The notes below the pieces were generated by a model. The model ran no database searches. It saw only the letters and a list, made by a program, of their open reading frames with translations, and was not told the origin of the DNA. A program made the position numbers and the translations under genes. From NCBI RefSeq assembly GCF_933775445.1, contig NC_065874.1:27412501-27476500 (forward strand): a DNA stretch of 64,000 bases, in the 5' to 3' direction. This DNA comes from Argentina anserina. Taxonomy: Eukaryota; Streptophyta; Magnoliopsida; Rosales; Rosaceae. Below are positions 12,449 to 24,111 of the stretch, in pieces (the first letter of the stretch is position 1; each line of letters starts with the position of its first letter).

Positions 12449-14711
12449 TTATTCTGCAAAGTCAAAAGCATCTTTCAACAATTCATAACCTGGGTTGATA
12501 TCCAATGTCAGTTAGCTTTGACGAACATCCATTTTCTACAGATAGACAGACATGTACAATCACGGAGGGATTGTCAAAAGGCCACAAAGTCCTATTGTTT
12601 GCAGCATGCCTGCACACTATGCAGCTTTAAACTAAAATCTTTCTGCCTGGAAATTAATTATGCCACTGTGACCTGGAAATTGCCAATTTGTCATTATAAC
12701 AGGAGAATATTAACCCGAGAAAGAAAGCAAACCCCTGAGCAAGCTTGAGCGTTAAGGAATTGCGAGTGTCCAAGGAGAGCATTTCTATGATTAAGGGGCA
12801 AGTCAATTACTGTTTCTCTAATAGTAGTTAAACAATTTTTTCAATGGGGTATTTCCAGAGCAAAAGTTATAGAATGATAGAATTACTCATCAAGTTTCTC
12901 TGTACAATATATATAATTTGACTCAATAGGGTCTCTTGAGAGTTCACAGAAACAAACCTTGACAATGAATCGTGTTTATCTCTGGTCCAGTTAGTTCTAT
13001 TCCATCATCAGTCAGCAATGAAACTCCGGATGATGTTATGTTGAAAGGGAAGGCAAGAGGTGGTGATATTGGAGATTTGTCCAGCTTGATGAACCTCTTT
13101 CCTACAAGAGAAAACAGAAAAATTGATTCCACAAATAGGGGGATGGGGCTGGTGTTCTAGTATCATCATCTCATGAGAAGGTCAATATATACAAATAGGA
13201 TGTCTTTGAGCAAGTTTTCTTTTCCTCTATATGTCTAGGCCATGAACTGTTATGAAGATTGTCCATTTAACAGAAGATTCCTGGATTAAAAGAGGCTACA
13301 TATATATTGCTACAATGAAACAATCAAAATGAAGTATAAGATTGTTGTTTCCAAACTTCATAAGAGAAATTGACCAAAAGGAAAAGAGTAACCAAGAACC
13401 AAAACTTTAAAATAACCAAGGAGCAAGAGTTTTCCTCATGACAGCGTAATCTTTTCAAGTCAAATGTCTATTGTACAAACCAGATTTAGCAACAAGCACA
13501 AGGCGTATGGTGACAGCACGAGCCCAGTGAATTCCCAAAGCAGGAACAAGATGGAAGTCATGTCCAGTACGATCATCCAGTCTTTTCCCTGCTATGTGCT
13601 GCCACAAATTAAATATAGCGCATTCAGAACTCACATGTTGAAAGTAACAACTAAATCGTACTTCCATACCTTGAAACGAATACTGGCAGACTTCATCATG
13701 ACTTTGAGATCTCACTTGGTTTGTAACAACAACAGGGATTCGTGAAAATTCAGCAAGTGACCTAGATGCAATAAGCAAGTAAAATGAAATTTATCTTGAG
13801 CAGAGGCACATTCACCAACACCAAAGAAGTTCCACTAATATAGGAATCTCACTTAATGAAGGAGATATGCCAACCCAATAAATGTTGCCTAGTGGATCCT
13901 AGCACACGTTCCCTGGGGAATTATTAGCATTTAGTAACACCTTCGAAATTGCTCATGAACCTCCAAATCAACACTACTTTACTTAATAGCTAGGAAAAAT
14001 AAATTATAACGTGGACAATAGTCACCATACCTCTCAGTGAATTCAGTAAGTGATGTTGGCCGCATAACAAGGAGCCTACCAGCCATCTGCAATGGAAATA
14101 GAAGGATCTGTTAACTTCTAGGGATTAGAGAATATCTTCCGTTTAACCAAGCACATATACTCTATTCAAAAGACAAGTGACTTATTCCAATCAGCACACC
14201 TCTTGCGCTAGTCTTTTGTTGTTAAATATTTCTGGGAAACTCTTTGCTCAAATCTCTATCATCCTAGGAAGAAAGAGAAAACAACGCTAAAATTTTCCCT
14301 ATGCTTTGACAACATAGCAGGAAACAAGAAACTTTGCCACAAAGCAGTAGACAATATTACCTTGTTGAACTGAATTTGGATCCTACATCTATATACATAA
14401 CACTCCCACCTAAAACCTCCACAAGATGCCGGCAATGAAGCCAACAACGCAAGCTTCAGGCAAAACTACAATCAAGAATTCAAGATCATAATTCAGTCGG
14501 ATACCAAACGATGCATTAACAAACGCACATGCTTAATTTCGACAAAAAAAAAAATCAACCCTCATAACATTGGTGAAGGAAATGCACCTGTGTTTTGCCA
14601 ATCCCAGCAGGGCCAACGAGCTCAGTGAGAACCCCAAATGGGATACCACCACGCAAAGCCTGGTCTAGCCCTTTGAGCCGACTCGGTAGGTGACCTCCCC
14701 TATGCTCGGTC
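12449..14711 (-). pseudogene. RAD51B: RAD51B-like recombinase pseudogene
   Basis: Read from the minus strand, eight exon-like blocks encode a RAD51 paralogue closest to plant RAD51B: 14588-14711 (Walker A, GPAGIGKTQ), 14361-14465, 14200-14263, 14031-14086, 13853-13912 (LGWHISFIK), 13670-13761 (SLAEFSRIPVVVTNQVRSQ), 13481-13588 and 12958-13101 (SPISPPLAFPF), plus a short last exon 12449-12489. Splice sites and phases between blocks still fit. Four defects are visible. The first exons upstream of Walker A are absent. An extra T near 14412 shifts the frame. A TGA at about 14248-14250 replaces a codon in the third block. The exon that should carry Walker B (hydrophobic run then D) is missing: only 118 bp separate 14031 and 13912 and they do not encode it. 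RAD51B acts in homologous recombination; this copy cannot make a functional ATPase. A complete gene presumably exists elsewhere. Confidence 0.85.
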
Positions 14712-16317
14712 GGGTCGGGTCGGGTATTCGGTCACTGATGCAGGCCCAAAGAATTTTAGCCTTTATAATAATACATCCCAATTTAGACAAGGGGCCCAGT
14801 TTGAACTTTGAAATAGCTTTAAAAGGAGGTGCTTGTATTGATCTCGGTGTTTTTTGAAATTGAAATTACACAGTCCAGATTTTCAGGTATTATCTTCGAA
14901 ACCAAGAGTGAATTCTATCTGTAAGTTTCAGGGTTTTCACGCTGTTTCTGATTTGGGTTTTGGTCAAATTTTGGTTGGATTAAAGAATTTGTGAGTTGGT
15001 TTCTGTTACTCAGATTTGTAGTCTATTTGGGATCTGTAGGGTTTCTGCTGCTAATGGGTTGGTTTTTCTTTTGCATCGTCTATTAATGTACTAGCTTTGG
15101 CTCTCAGAAACGAAAGGGAGATTATGTTGTTTTGATTAGATTGAAATTATAGAAATTAGAGAAATGGGAAATGAATGGAATTTTTTTGAAAGATTGAGAC
15201 TTGAAACATATGAGAATTTGAGAACACAAGAATATTTGTTTGTTTTTTGAGATTGGAAACTGTGAAGGATCCTTAACTTTGTCGAGATTGGATTTTTGGT
15301 GGCTTGGGAATAGAGTTGTGTTTGGAACATTCAGTCGGGGTGTTTGTGTAGAATGGTTTCGTGTCTTTGCAGTAGTCATAGATTATGTGGTTGTCTCTGA
15401 CCCACTACCTATGAAAAACCATGTCAATATCAGTGTTTGTTTTCTGAACAATTAATAGTGAGTACATATTTGATTGAAATATGGGAAAGGTGAGATTACA
15501 GAAACCGCCACACCGTCATTGAGATTGGCACACATACATAGTAATGCAATGCGTAAGCATTGGGCTGCACTTTACTTTGTCTTCAGCATTGGCTTATAAA
15601 ATAGTTGAACACAAATTTAGCATATACAGTGGTCGGTGGGTACTGTAGATACACGATTCATGTCTTTTTATTTCTTCTTGTTTTCCATGGGTTTTGTATA
15701 TGTAAGGGCTGTGCCCTCCCTTCTGCTATTGCTCCCTTGCCTTTCGTTAACTACACTTACGTCAGGGGTTAGGCTCCATGAACCCCAATTTGTTTGCTCT
15801 AAACTTCATTCCTGTGTTTCAATTTTGGTTCCGTCAATTTCACTTGTATGTTTCATTTTTTTCCTCAGCATAGCTAGATAATTTCTATTGACCAAGCCAT
15901 ACTCAACTAACCTATTTTAAGGAAATAATGAAAACTATTATAATCTTTTGCCACGCAGAAACGTTTGGGTTCTTTACTTAGTATGAATTTGATGCTAAAT
16001 GATTAATCTTATAAGCAGGACTGAAGCGTGGAGATTTAAGGTGTCCTGGGCGTTGAGGAAGCCAATAGAGCCACTCAAGACACCAAGCAGCTAAAGAGAG
16101 ACCATCCACTCCAAATTTGCAGGTATTACAAATCCATTTCTCAACATCATCGTATAATTTCAATGTACATTAGAGTTGGGTTTCTGATTCTTCTATGTGG
16201 TTTTTGATATCAAGTCAAGATAGGTTGCTGCTCTGTAGATATTTTCAAATGCCTTAATGGAGAGCAGATCTCACTTATCTCTTTTGTAGTTTTGATCAAA
16301 TTACAAGACTCAGGGGG
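14712..16317. other. Upstream region of AUG1 and broken end of RAD51B
   Basis: This stretch lies head-to-head between the truncated RAD51B start and the AUG1 start codon. A short tandem GTCGG tract (about 14707-14730) marks where RAD51B similarity stops. The rest is T-rich on the plus strand and probably contains the AUG1 promoter and leader, possibly with a leader intron, since T-rich tracts followed by AG occur before 16318. No TATA box could be assigned with confidence and no other gene is supported. Confidence 0.45.
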
Positions 16318-19300
16318 ATGAGTGAATCACCGGTAAGCGAAACGGCATCGTCGAAGGGGACGGATGCGTCTCGAATTGGAGATGTAAAGCAATGGCTGGC
16401 TCAGGAATTCTCCCAAGCCGGAAGGGAAGTACCCGATTTCGAATACACCCCTCGCTCCGTAGCAGTTTTACGCAACCTTGCCACTCTTTCCCAGTCCCAG
16501 ACTCAAGCCTCCAAGATCCTCGCCTCTGATTTCCGCCTTAAAGCCTCTGAGTACCGGTCCCAAGGTCCCCCTCCCCTCTCAAACCATTCTCATCTTTTCT
16601 TCATGTAATAATAATAATAATAATGTGAAATTATTGGTTTCAGCTGCGAGGATTCGGGAGATTTTGGAGAGTGTGGGGTTAGCACAGGAGGGCTTGCCCT
16701 CCAATGTTGTTTCTTCTGCCCAGGTTTTAGCCAATGTTGCTAATCTATTGAATATAAGAGACACTGAGATTAGCAGGTCTGCTTTTACTTTTTCTTTGCA
16801 TCATTCTAGATAATTCTAATGTGTTGATTGAATACTTGGCTGAATGGAGATTTTCTTCTTTGGGTTCTAGTTTTCTTGTGGCTATGGGGGATATATCCTT
16901 GAGGAAGACTGGTGTGGAGGAGAAGAGGACTAAGGCGCAAAAAGAGTCCAAAATTCTTCTTGATTATACTCGAAAGGCTATTGCCAGGTTGACGTATTTG
17001 AAAAGGTAATGTTGCAGCCACTGAATGTTAAATTGTTGGAGTGAATTTGAATATAGTGTTTTCGCTCAATGTATTCAGTTTTAACAATGGTTGCAGAGCA
17101 CTTGTCCAACTAGAGGATGATGTAGGTCAATGTGAAGCGCATATCGATTATTGGAAGACCAATTTGGGGGTGATGGTGGGTAAAGAGAAACAATACAATC
17201 TACAAACTGCCAACTATAAGGTACTTAACTTTTGTTCATGTTACTGCTGTTGTTAATATCATGTTTTGAAAAAGGATATATGATATGAATGAATAAGCAA
17301 CATCTAATGGATTAAACCTGAAGTTGAAATCTACAAACAAGTGTTAGTAACTTAGTTTATGTGTTGGCTCTTAATGTTACTATTGCTTGTAAATCAAGTT
17401 TATATGTGTGGAAGTAACAGATAACTAGAATATTGCATGCTAAAAGGCCACATGGTAGAGTTACTGCAGTCATGTAACCATGGGGGTAATCAATAGGAGT
17501 ATGTTATGAATCATACAACCAGACTGATCACACCAAACCCAACCGAATCTTTGAAGTCTGTCTGTTCCCCTTGCCTTGTATACGAACATGTCGGTTGATT
17601 CTTTGGGCATCAGCACTTATGAGTACAAAACTAATTGATATGAAGGAAAAAAACCTTAGAACCATCTAATTTTATGAATCAGGTACTGTATAGAGTGATC
17701 CTATATTTGGTCTGATCAACATTTAATAAGAATATTATTTCATAAGCATTGATGCAGTCATAAGGGCAACTTGTAAGCCAGAAGTTTAGTTTGAAACAGG
17801 TAGCAGACCCAGTGTTCTAAAAAATAACAATGAAGAACTGATATGTGAACGTCGGTTTAAGAAGTTAGCATATACATGTTATATTTTACTATGCATGGGC
17901 ATCATAATGGCCATTTTGCCGCAATTTGTATTTGTGTATACATTTCCTGAAGGACATAAACGTGGAGTAGATTTAAGGAGATGTTGGTTGATGTCGATTT
18001 ATGGGTAAAGTGCAAAATCTATAGTAGAAGGGTCTTTGATGTTGTAGAAGGCAAGGAGATGGATTTTCTTGGAGGACTGTTTTGGGAAATTATGGAATTT
18101 TATCTTGTTGAATTGGCTGGCGGGCAGCAGATTTTGTAGTGAATTTGATAGGATTCTGGTTATGGTGAGGTTTCTAGTTGGTTTAGTCATCTGGTTCATG
18201 GCTTGTGTTCTTATGTATTTCTCTGAACTCATATTCACTGACTGTGCTCTTAATCAATCATGTTTATTAGCGTCCCAAGTTTTTAAAACTTCCGAAGTAT
18301 ATATATTAAATAGTAGGTTTGCATATATAGTATGTAAAATGTCCATAAAGATATATCATTACATATATTGATATGAAGACAAGAACATAGGATGGCTGTT
18401 GGCATCTGTGGCTTATCATAAATTTAAGTGGGAATATATTACAAATGTTCAAAACAGAGGATTAGCTTCTATATTAGGGCAACCTGGGCGTGATGGTTTG
18501 GCTCCGTGGTTGACAACAAACATGTTTTCTGTTTTGAAAATCATCATGTGTGGCTTTGCCATGCCCTGTTGGTTGCCAGCTAGGCATTAGTGTGTTAAGT
18601 GCTTAGCTTTTTTTTTCTTTTTTTGGTCTGAATAAGTGCTTAGCTCAAGGAAGAAATATGTGTACTCTATGTAGCTCCACTATGCAACTAAGGTTCACAC
18701 ATTTAAACAAAATATAGGTACTGTATGAACTACAGTTTTTCACTACATGTATCATAGTATGCTTCTGTTATCTTGAGTTATCACTATTGACAGCTGAAAA
18801 ATATTCTTGAATCTTTTGGTAAATTTTCTGAGATATTATCTTATGAAGCTAGAGAAAAAAAAATTAGATTGATTGTCATAGGATTGCAACCCCATTGAGA
18901 AGTTCTGGAGGGCAATTGCATTTGCAAGGCCTTGATCTTCAGTAGTGTGGGTAGTGGAATAATTAATCACTGATATTTCTGTCTATGGCCAAAGATTTCA
19001 AGGACATTATGGGAACTTGACATTCATTATCTACATTGGATTGTTGTGAATGGTGATGTTTGATGTTTGGAAACTAGGGGTATCAATGTCACAGTTTAAC
19101 TGGGCATTCCTATCTATTGGAGGAAATAAGGAAAATAAAAGTGAAACTGAAACATGTGCGCATCAAAAATGTCTTTGGTCCTTGATCAGTATTATTGTTT
19201 GGAAACCTTGTCTGCTAGAGTATCTTAGTTTTACGGGGTTATCATTGTTCGTTTGCTATCAAACTAGGTGATAGAAATCCACACGTTTGTCATATATCAG

Positions 19301-19743
19301 AGAAATTCTGGTAGATGTTAAAGTTTATTAATGATTGTTGAATCTTGATCTGTCAATTTGTAAGTAAATCCTTGTTTATCAGTTTTGAATAAGTGTGATT
19401 TGAACTGCTTGGACAGACTACTCTTACTCGTGTGGGCTATACCCCCGAGATTAGCCATGGGCTGTTGGTTGAATTAGCTGAGCACCGTAAGGAATTAGAA
19501 AAGAAGACAAAACCTGTTCTTGATACTTTGCGAAGCTACCAAGACTTGCCCCCGGTACTTTTCTAACTTTATTATATGGTCAAATTTTATTTTGTTCCAG
19601 AAAGATTGCAAATTGTAAGGTACGTGTATCTGCAGGATAAAGCTTTGGCTGCTTTAGCAATTGAGGAGAAGAAAAGACAGTATGCTGCTGCTGAGAAGTA
19701 TCTCGAAGATGTGTTGCATTCAGCTCTTGCGACTTCAGAGTAG
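16318..19743 (+). CDS. AUG1: Augmin complex subunit 1 (HAUS1 homologue)
   Basis: Six coding exons: 16318-16564, 16644-16776, 16871-17005, 17097-17220, 19417-19554, 19636-19743. They join in frame into 885 bp, 294 residues plus stop, the usual length for plant AUG1. All introns are GT-AG; the fourth is large (about 2.2 kb). Recognisable blocks include FEYTPRSV, LATLSQSQTQ, DFRLKASEYRSQ, SAQVLANVANLLNIRDTE, GDISLRKTGVEEKR and LDTLRSYQDLPPDKALAAL. The protein is largely predicted alpha-helical coiled coil. Augmin recruits gamma-tubulin complexes to existing microtubules and drives branching nucleation in spindles, phragmoplasts and cortical arrays. The ATG chosen is the first in the frame, just after an in-frame-free leader, and starts MSESPVSE. 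No defect was seen. It lies between two pseudogenes. Confidence 0.95.
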
Positions 19744-20976
19744 TGCGAGGAGGCTTGTACTTGACTCCAATATTGTTGTAAATTTGTCAGCAAAGAAATG
19801 GGAAGGGGTTGATGCTTTTTTGTTGATATTTTGATTGAAGGACAAATTGAGGTCTCATGACGTTCGTTGTAGTGTTAAAATTTGCATTACTTATCTCAGT
19901 TTATATTGATTATCTCAGGCTTGTTGCCAGAAAAATGTGTTAATTCAATTCTTGTGCCCTTCCACCAAGGTTTTGTATAAAGGAATCGTAATGATCTGGA
20001 AGTTGAAGCACGATCTCAAATCAGGAATGTACTGCCCGTTGTATCAAAGTTCGATAAGAGAACAGGTCTTAGGCCACGTTTGTCATTCAAGATAGCTATT
20101 ATTTAGGATATTAATAAGATTAAATTAGGGTCATATTTGATTTAGTGATCTATTTTCATGTGTTCGGAACAAGATTCGAGCTGAAATGGATAAGTAGAAC
20201 AATAGGATCCTTGTTCAAATTAGACGCAAAAGTGATCTCAACTTCCCTACCCAACTCGACTTACCCAAGTCCATGGCCTCTCCACACCCAAGCTTTCTCC
20301 ATTTCACTCTCCTCAAGGCCAACTTCGGCTAGGCTAAGCCGCGGCGTCATAGGTCTCGGACTCAGGTTCTCCTTTCGAATAGCTCTGTCAACGAAGTCGA
20401 AGATAAGCATAGTTATGGAGGTTGACTTGGTAATCTGGATCTCTGGGATACATTGGATATGGACTTCTCAATCACCCCGAATTAACATTGGGTGAACTGG
20501 AGCCAAAGATGGAAAGATCAGTAACCAGTGGTTGTAGAAGTGAAAACTTATGAAATTTGTAGAAGTTATATTAGGTATAGCACTACTAGTACATAGAAAC
20601 ATGTAGAGAAATACACCCTTGATCTACATGATAACTCAACTGAAGAACTAAATTTTATAATGTATTATGGTCAGTCAAGTGAGAAACAAATAAACAAGTA
20701 ATTAACTGGCTAGCTAGCTACAGTATGTAGTATGTATGTACAAAACACTGCGAGCCTCACAAAATAGAGATGGTAGAGCTAAATTAAACTGAACCTTCTC
20801 AAATCTAGGGTTTGTATACTTATAAAAGTGCAGATAACCCAACTTTGTGCGTGGCCAGTGTTACGCATAGGCATGATGAACCTAGAAGAAATTCCAGTTT
20901 CCATATATACTGTCAAACTGAATTCAGCAAAAGCTTTACAACCCTAATTATTAAGATCATACTTGTTTTCCTTCAT
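19744..20976. other. 3' flank of AUG1 and unassigned intergenic DNA
   Basis: The first few hundred bases are probably the AUG1 3' untranslated region. A 116-codon open frame at 20145-20495 (plus) shows no recognisable domain. The sequence GGCCACGTTTG near 20074 resembles the start of some small DNA transposons, but no matching right end was found. Confidence 0.4.
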
Positions 20977-21870
20977 TCAACTGACAGAACATGTAAAACG
21001 TCGTACATTGCTGTCCATAAATCTGAAGTAGTCTCTTTGTGAACTAAGCTTGATTAACATAGCTCCTGGATTCTCTTCACTCCATTTAATACCTTCTCTC
21101 TGGAAATATTTGATGACAGATTGCTTCACAACTGGCTTGAGTGACTTCCCTGCACCATGTCCTGTAATAACCCTTATGAATCGAACCGATTGTGTCTCTG
21201 TTCCGTACTGAATGTGCATCTTTAAAAGTTTCATGGCTTGGTTGACATGTTGCCCATGCAGGTCAACTGTCATCACACCATCTTTTATACCCTTATCCCT
21301 GTTTTTAAAGATCTCCTAGCTTGCTTTTTCGTCCGCTTCTGTTGCCATTTTTGCCTTGGCCTGCTCCGATAGATAACTTACGTATGCCCGAGATCCATTT
21401 GAATACCCCGTGGCAGCTTTCTCATTGTAGGACTTCGCTGAATCCCAGTGCTGCTTTGCAGTACTTCTACATGCATCATATTCAGCTCCCTTAGCAACAC
21501 CAAACTTGGGCACCAAAGATTCTTGCGATTTCTTGACACTGTGCTTGCAAGAATCCATAGTTCTTGGTTTTTGATCTTGATGATTTCTCTTGGAGTTGTT
21601 AAACAAAGATGCCATCACCATCTGGGAAAGATTTTCACTGTGAGCTTTAGGAGGACCAACAAGAACCTCGGCATAGTTCTTGCGGGAATGTTCTGAAGCG
21701 CACTGTTTCTTCCTTGAGGAAGAAGATAGATCGAGCAACGCATCCAAGGCCTTTTCAACCTCGTACCCACACCGACCAAGGACTTCTTTAATCACACCCA
21801 AACTTATCTCCGACTCGTTTCCGAACATGGAGCAAAGAAACTGTTCGACGTCCTCAGCAACATGATCCAT
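20977..21870 (-). pseudogene. CUE-like/DUF1771/SMR domain protein with in-frame stop
   Basis: One continuous minus-strand frame of about 298 codons interrupted by a single TAG at 21316-21318. Before the stop: start ATG at 21868-21870, a CUE-like helical region (about residues 8-50, DVEQFLCSMFGNES) and most of a DUF1771 domain (about 128-184, KQHWDSAKSYNEKA). After the stop, in the same frame: the end of DUF1771 (EIFKNRDKG) and a SMR domain with the LHGQHV and TGHGAGK motifs, ending at 20979. Relatives carry Gln at the stop position, so one C-to-T change would explain it. Plant proteins of this type (CID5-7/SDE5-related SMR proteins) are nucleic-acid linked and usually longer at the N-terminus. 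The missing N-terminus and lack of introns suggest a retrocopy or truncated duplicate. A recent loss, stop readthrough or a sequencing error are alternatives. Confidence 0.75.
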
Positions 21871-22069
21871 TTTCAGAACGCTTAGTCGTCGTGGACATCA
21901 TCATCTTTCACGTACGTACGCTGTAGACCTAGGGCTCGACTTCCGTCCCCTCAAGCTTTCTCACAACCGTCAAAAACTGGTGGCCTGAATGAAAACCTTA
22001 AACCCTTCTACTTCTGCGATCGATCACTCAAACAGCAGTTTCTAATTTTCAACAGACCGTCGATCACTA

Positions 22070-23235
22070 CCAATGTTTTAAAAAACTCGCCTCAAGGCTC
22101 GCCTGAGGCTTAAAAAGCTCAACACTTAGTCGAAAACGCCTCGCCTTTCTGAAAAAGGTGTACATGCGCAAAAAGCATTCCACTAAGGCACAGAAAGCGC
22201 AAAAAACGCGCACCAATGCGCAAAAAACAGGAGAGGAGCCGCATCACAAAACCCAAAGAGATCAAAACTTCATCAATTCAATAAACTAAGAACACAAACA
22301 CGTAGATCACGAAGTGGAGATGAGAATCTTTACCATGAACAACCCAATCGGTGGTCAGAGACGTCGGAAAACGCTGCAAATTTGCCGGAAGAAAACCCAG
22401 AACAGTCGGTGCTTCCCCTATTCGATTCTCCCTTCTCCGGCGGCGGTAGGTCGAGGCATGACATGGGGAGGACGACAGAGAGGACGAGGTCACAACGGAC
22501 TGGTGCGCTGGCCGGAGATGGCCTGACGGCGGCGGAATCATGTCGGGAAGTCGCGCGGTCGTTGGGTTGCAAAGGAATAAGGTCGGGACTCGGGAGCTCA
22601 ATCTGTTTTTGGGATAAAATGAAGCTTCTTGTTTTTCTTTCCAATATTAATCATAGCCAATTTACTGATCCAATGGCTAGGATTTAATTGATCAATTTCT
22701 ACGGCTAAGATCGCACCGTAACTAATTCCCATTTTCCAAATACATTCCTTATATTTCCAAACTTTAATATATTAACTCTGGAACCTATAAAATTCTCCAA
22801 AAATTTCTACGTTCTCGTCGTAAGGTATACTTTAATATCAAGCTCTTCGATCAACAGATTCACTTAATCGAAACTCACAAATAATATTTTCAAGCATTTA
22901 CTGAATTAATCACCGAGATTATAAAATAATCACCATACGATCTCAACTTAGCTCGTCAATAATTTCGGGGCTTACAGTAGATCAAGTTATGCTGGTAAAC
23001 TTTTTGAATTGTATGGTTCTAGACTTTTGCTACTTTACTTAATATATGTATGCATGACAATTGTTGTGTTTTATAAGCTATTCTTCAAGTAATATGTATA
23101 AGAATAATAGTTACACTTAAATAAGTTTATTTATTTTTTTTATGTTGCAAGGCTTACGCCTTTTACGCTTTACGCCTTAAGACTCTATACTCTCGGAAAA
23201 ACGCCTTGAGGTACGCCTTAGCGTTTTAAAACACT
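22070..23235. mobile_element. hAT-like element with GCCTCAAGGC subterminal repeats
   Basis: Flanked by a perfect 8-bp duplication gatcacta (22062-22069 and 23236-23243). The left end reads CCAATGTTTTAAAAAACTCG. The right end reads GCGTTTTAAAACACT, its inverted match. Both ends are followed inward by clusters of GCCTCAAGGC/GCCTTGAGGC and GCGCAAAAA motifs. An 8-bp duplication and such subterminal repeats fit hAT elements. No transposase is present. It sits about 200 bp upstream of the start of the SMR pseudogene. Confidence 0.8.
22310..22976. mobile_element. Possible insertion nested in the hAT element
   Basis: An 8-bp direct repeat gtagatca brackets this segment (22302-22309 and 22977-22984). 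The left half (22320-22600) is much more G/C-rich than the surrounding hAT ends. The right end, read on the minus strand, begins TGTAAGCCCCGAAATTATTG, similar to the start of some plant LTRs. No terminal inverted repeats were found, so class and borders remain uncertain. Confidence 0.35.
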
Positions 23236-23243
23236 GATCACTA

Positions 23244-24047
23244 CAGTACTTTAGGGTTGAGAACGTGAAATATATAAATAGTTGCTTGAGGCTCACTCTT
23301 TCCTGTAACACAATGTATTAAGACAAACTATTAAAATAATCAGATTCTCTTTTTTTTTCTTTTTTTTTTTAAAGAAAGGGTATAAGTAGATTAAGTTGCA
23401 CTCTTTTTTCTTTGTTTTAAAGAAAGGGTAGATTAGGTTACACCATTTTTTGCTATTAGCACACCCATGAAAGAGAATGGAATGAATTTAAGTACAAAAG
23501 CTATGTGAAGGAAAGTTGTGATAGCAAAAAAATGGTGTGTTAATAGCATGAATCACCCTTAATTTAGTGCCTAAGCAGCTTGATGTAGGAAACCTATCGT
23601 TCACTACCTTGATAACACAACGTACTTATTTACTGATCGGGCCTACAAAACTCTGCATAGCTTCTCACAACAAAGACGCGAGAACACATCACAATTTATG
23701 ACATATTGACCCTCATTTAGAACTCGATCAGCATGTACTTCTACTAAAACCTACAAATATACATGCCATAATTATAGTGACAAAAATTTAATTGCTCTCA
23801 ACAATGAACAAACATGTGATCGAGTTTCCATACACCATTAATGGCAATGGCCTCTAACTCAAACACTTGTAGAACATGCGTATGAGGTAGAAACACTACT
23901 CTCGCATCAAAAATGTGATAAGAAACTAGCTAAAAGTGGATAACGTTTCTGGACCGCTAACCTTTTTTATGTCTTCATGTTTCCAGTTGAGAATAATTGC
24001 AGTACTTGCCTCATTGACTCATTTTCCTTATATGATTTCAATTATGC
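23244..24047. other. Upstream region of the expansin gene
   Basis: AT-rich non-coding DNA with T-rich tracts near 23350-23420 and two partly repeated stretches (aaagaaagggta at 23372 and 23421). It is presumed to include distal promoter sequence for the expansin. No open frame of interest. Confidence 0.45.
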
Positions 24048-24056
24048 CTATAAAAA
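24048..24056 (+). promoter_or_regulatory. TATA box of the expansin gene
   Basis: CTATAAAAA lies 56 bp before the ATG at 24112, the right distance for a short plant leader starting near 24080. The leader is followed directly by the coding exon. Confidence 0.7.
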
Positions 24057-24111
24057 CAAGCATCTGTAAGAGAAAAACACCATTTCAGTTTCTCTCATTA
24101 TCAAACAGACT

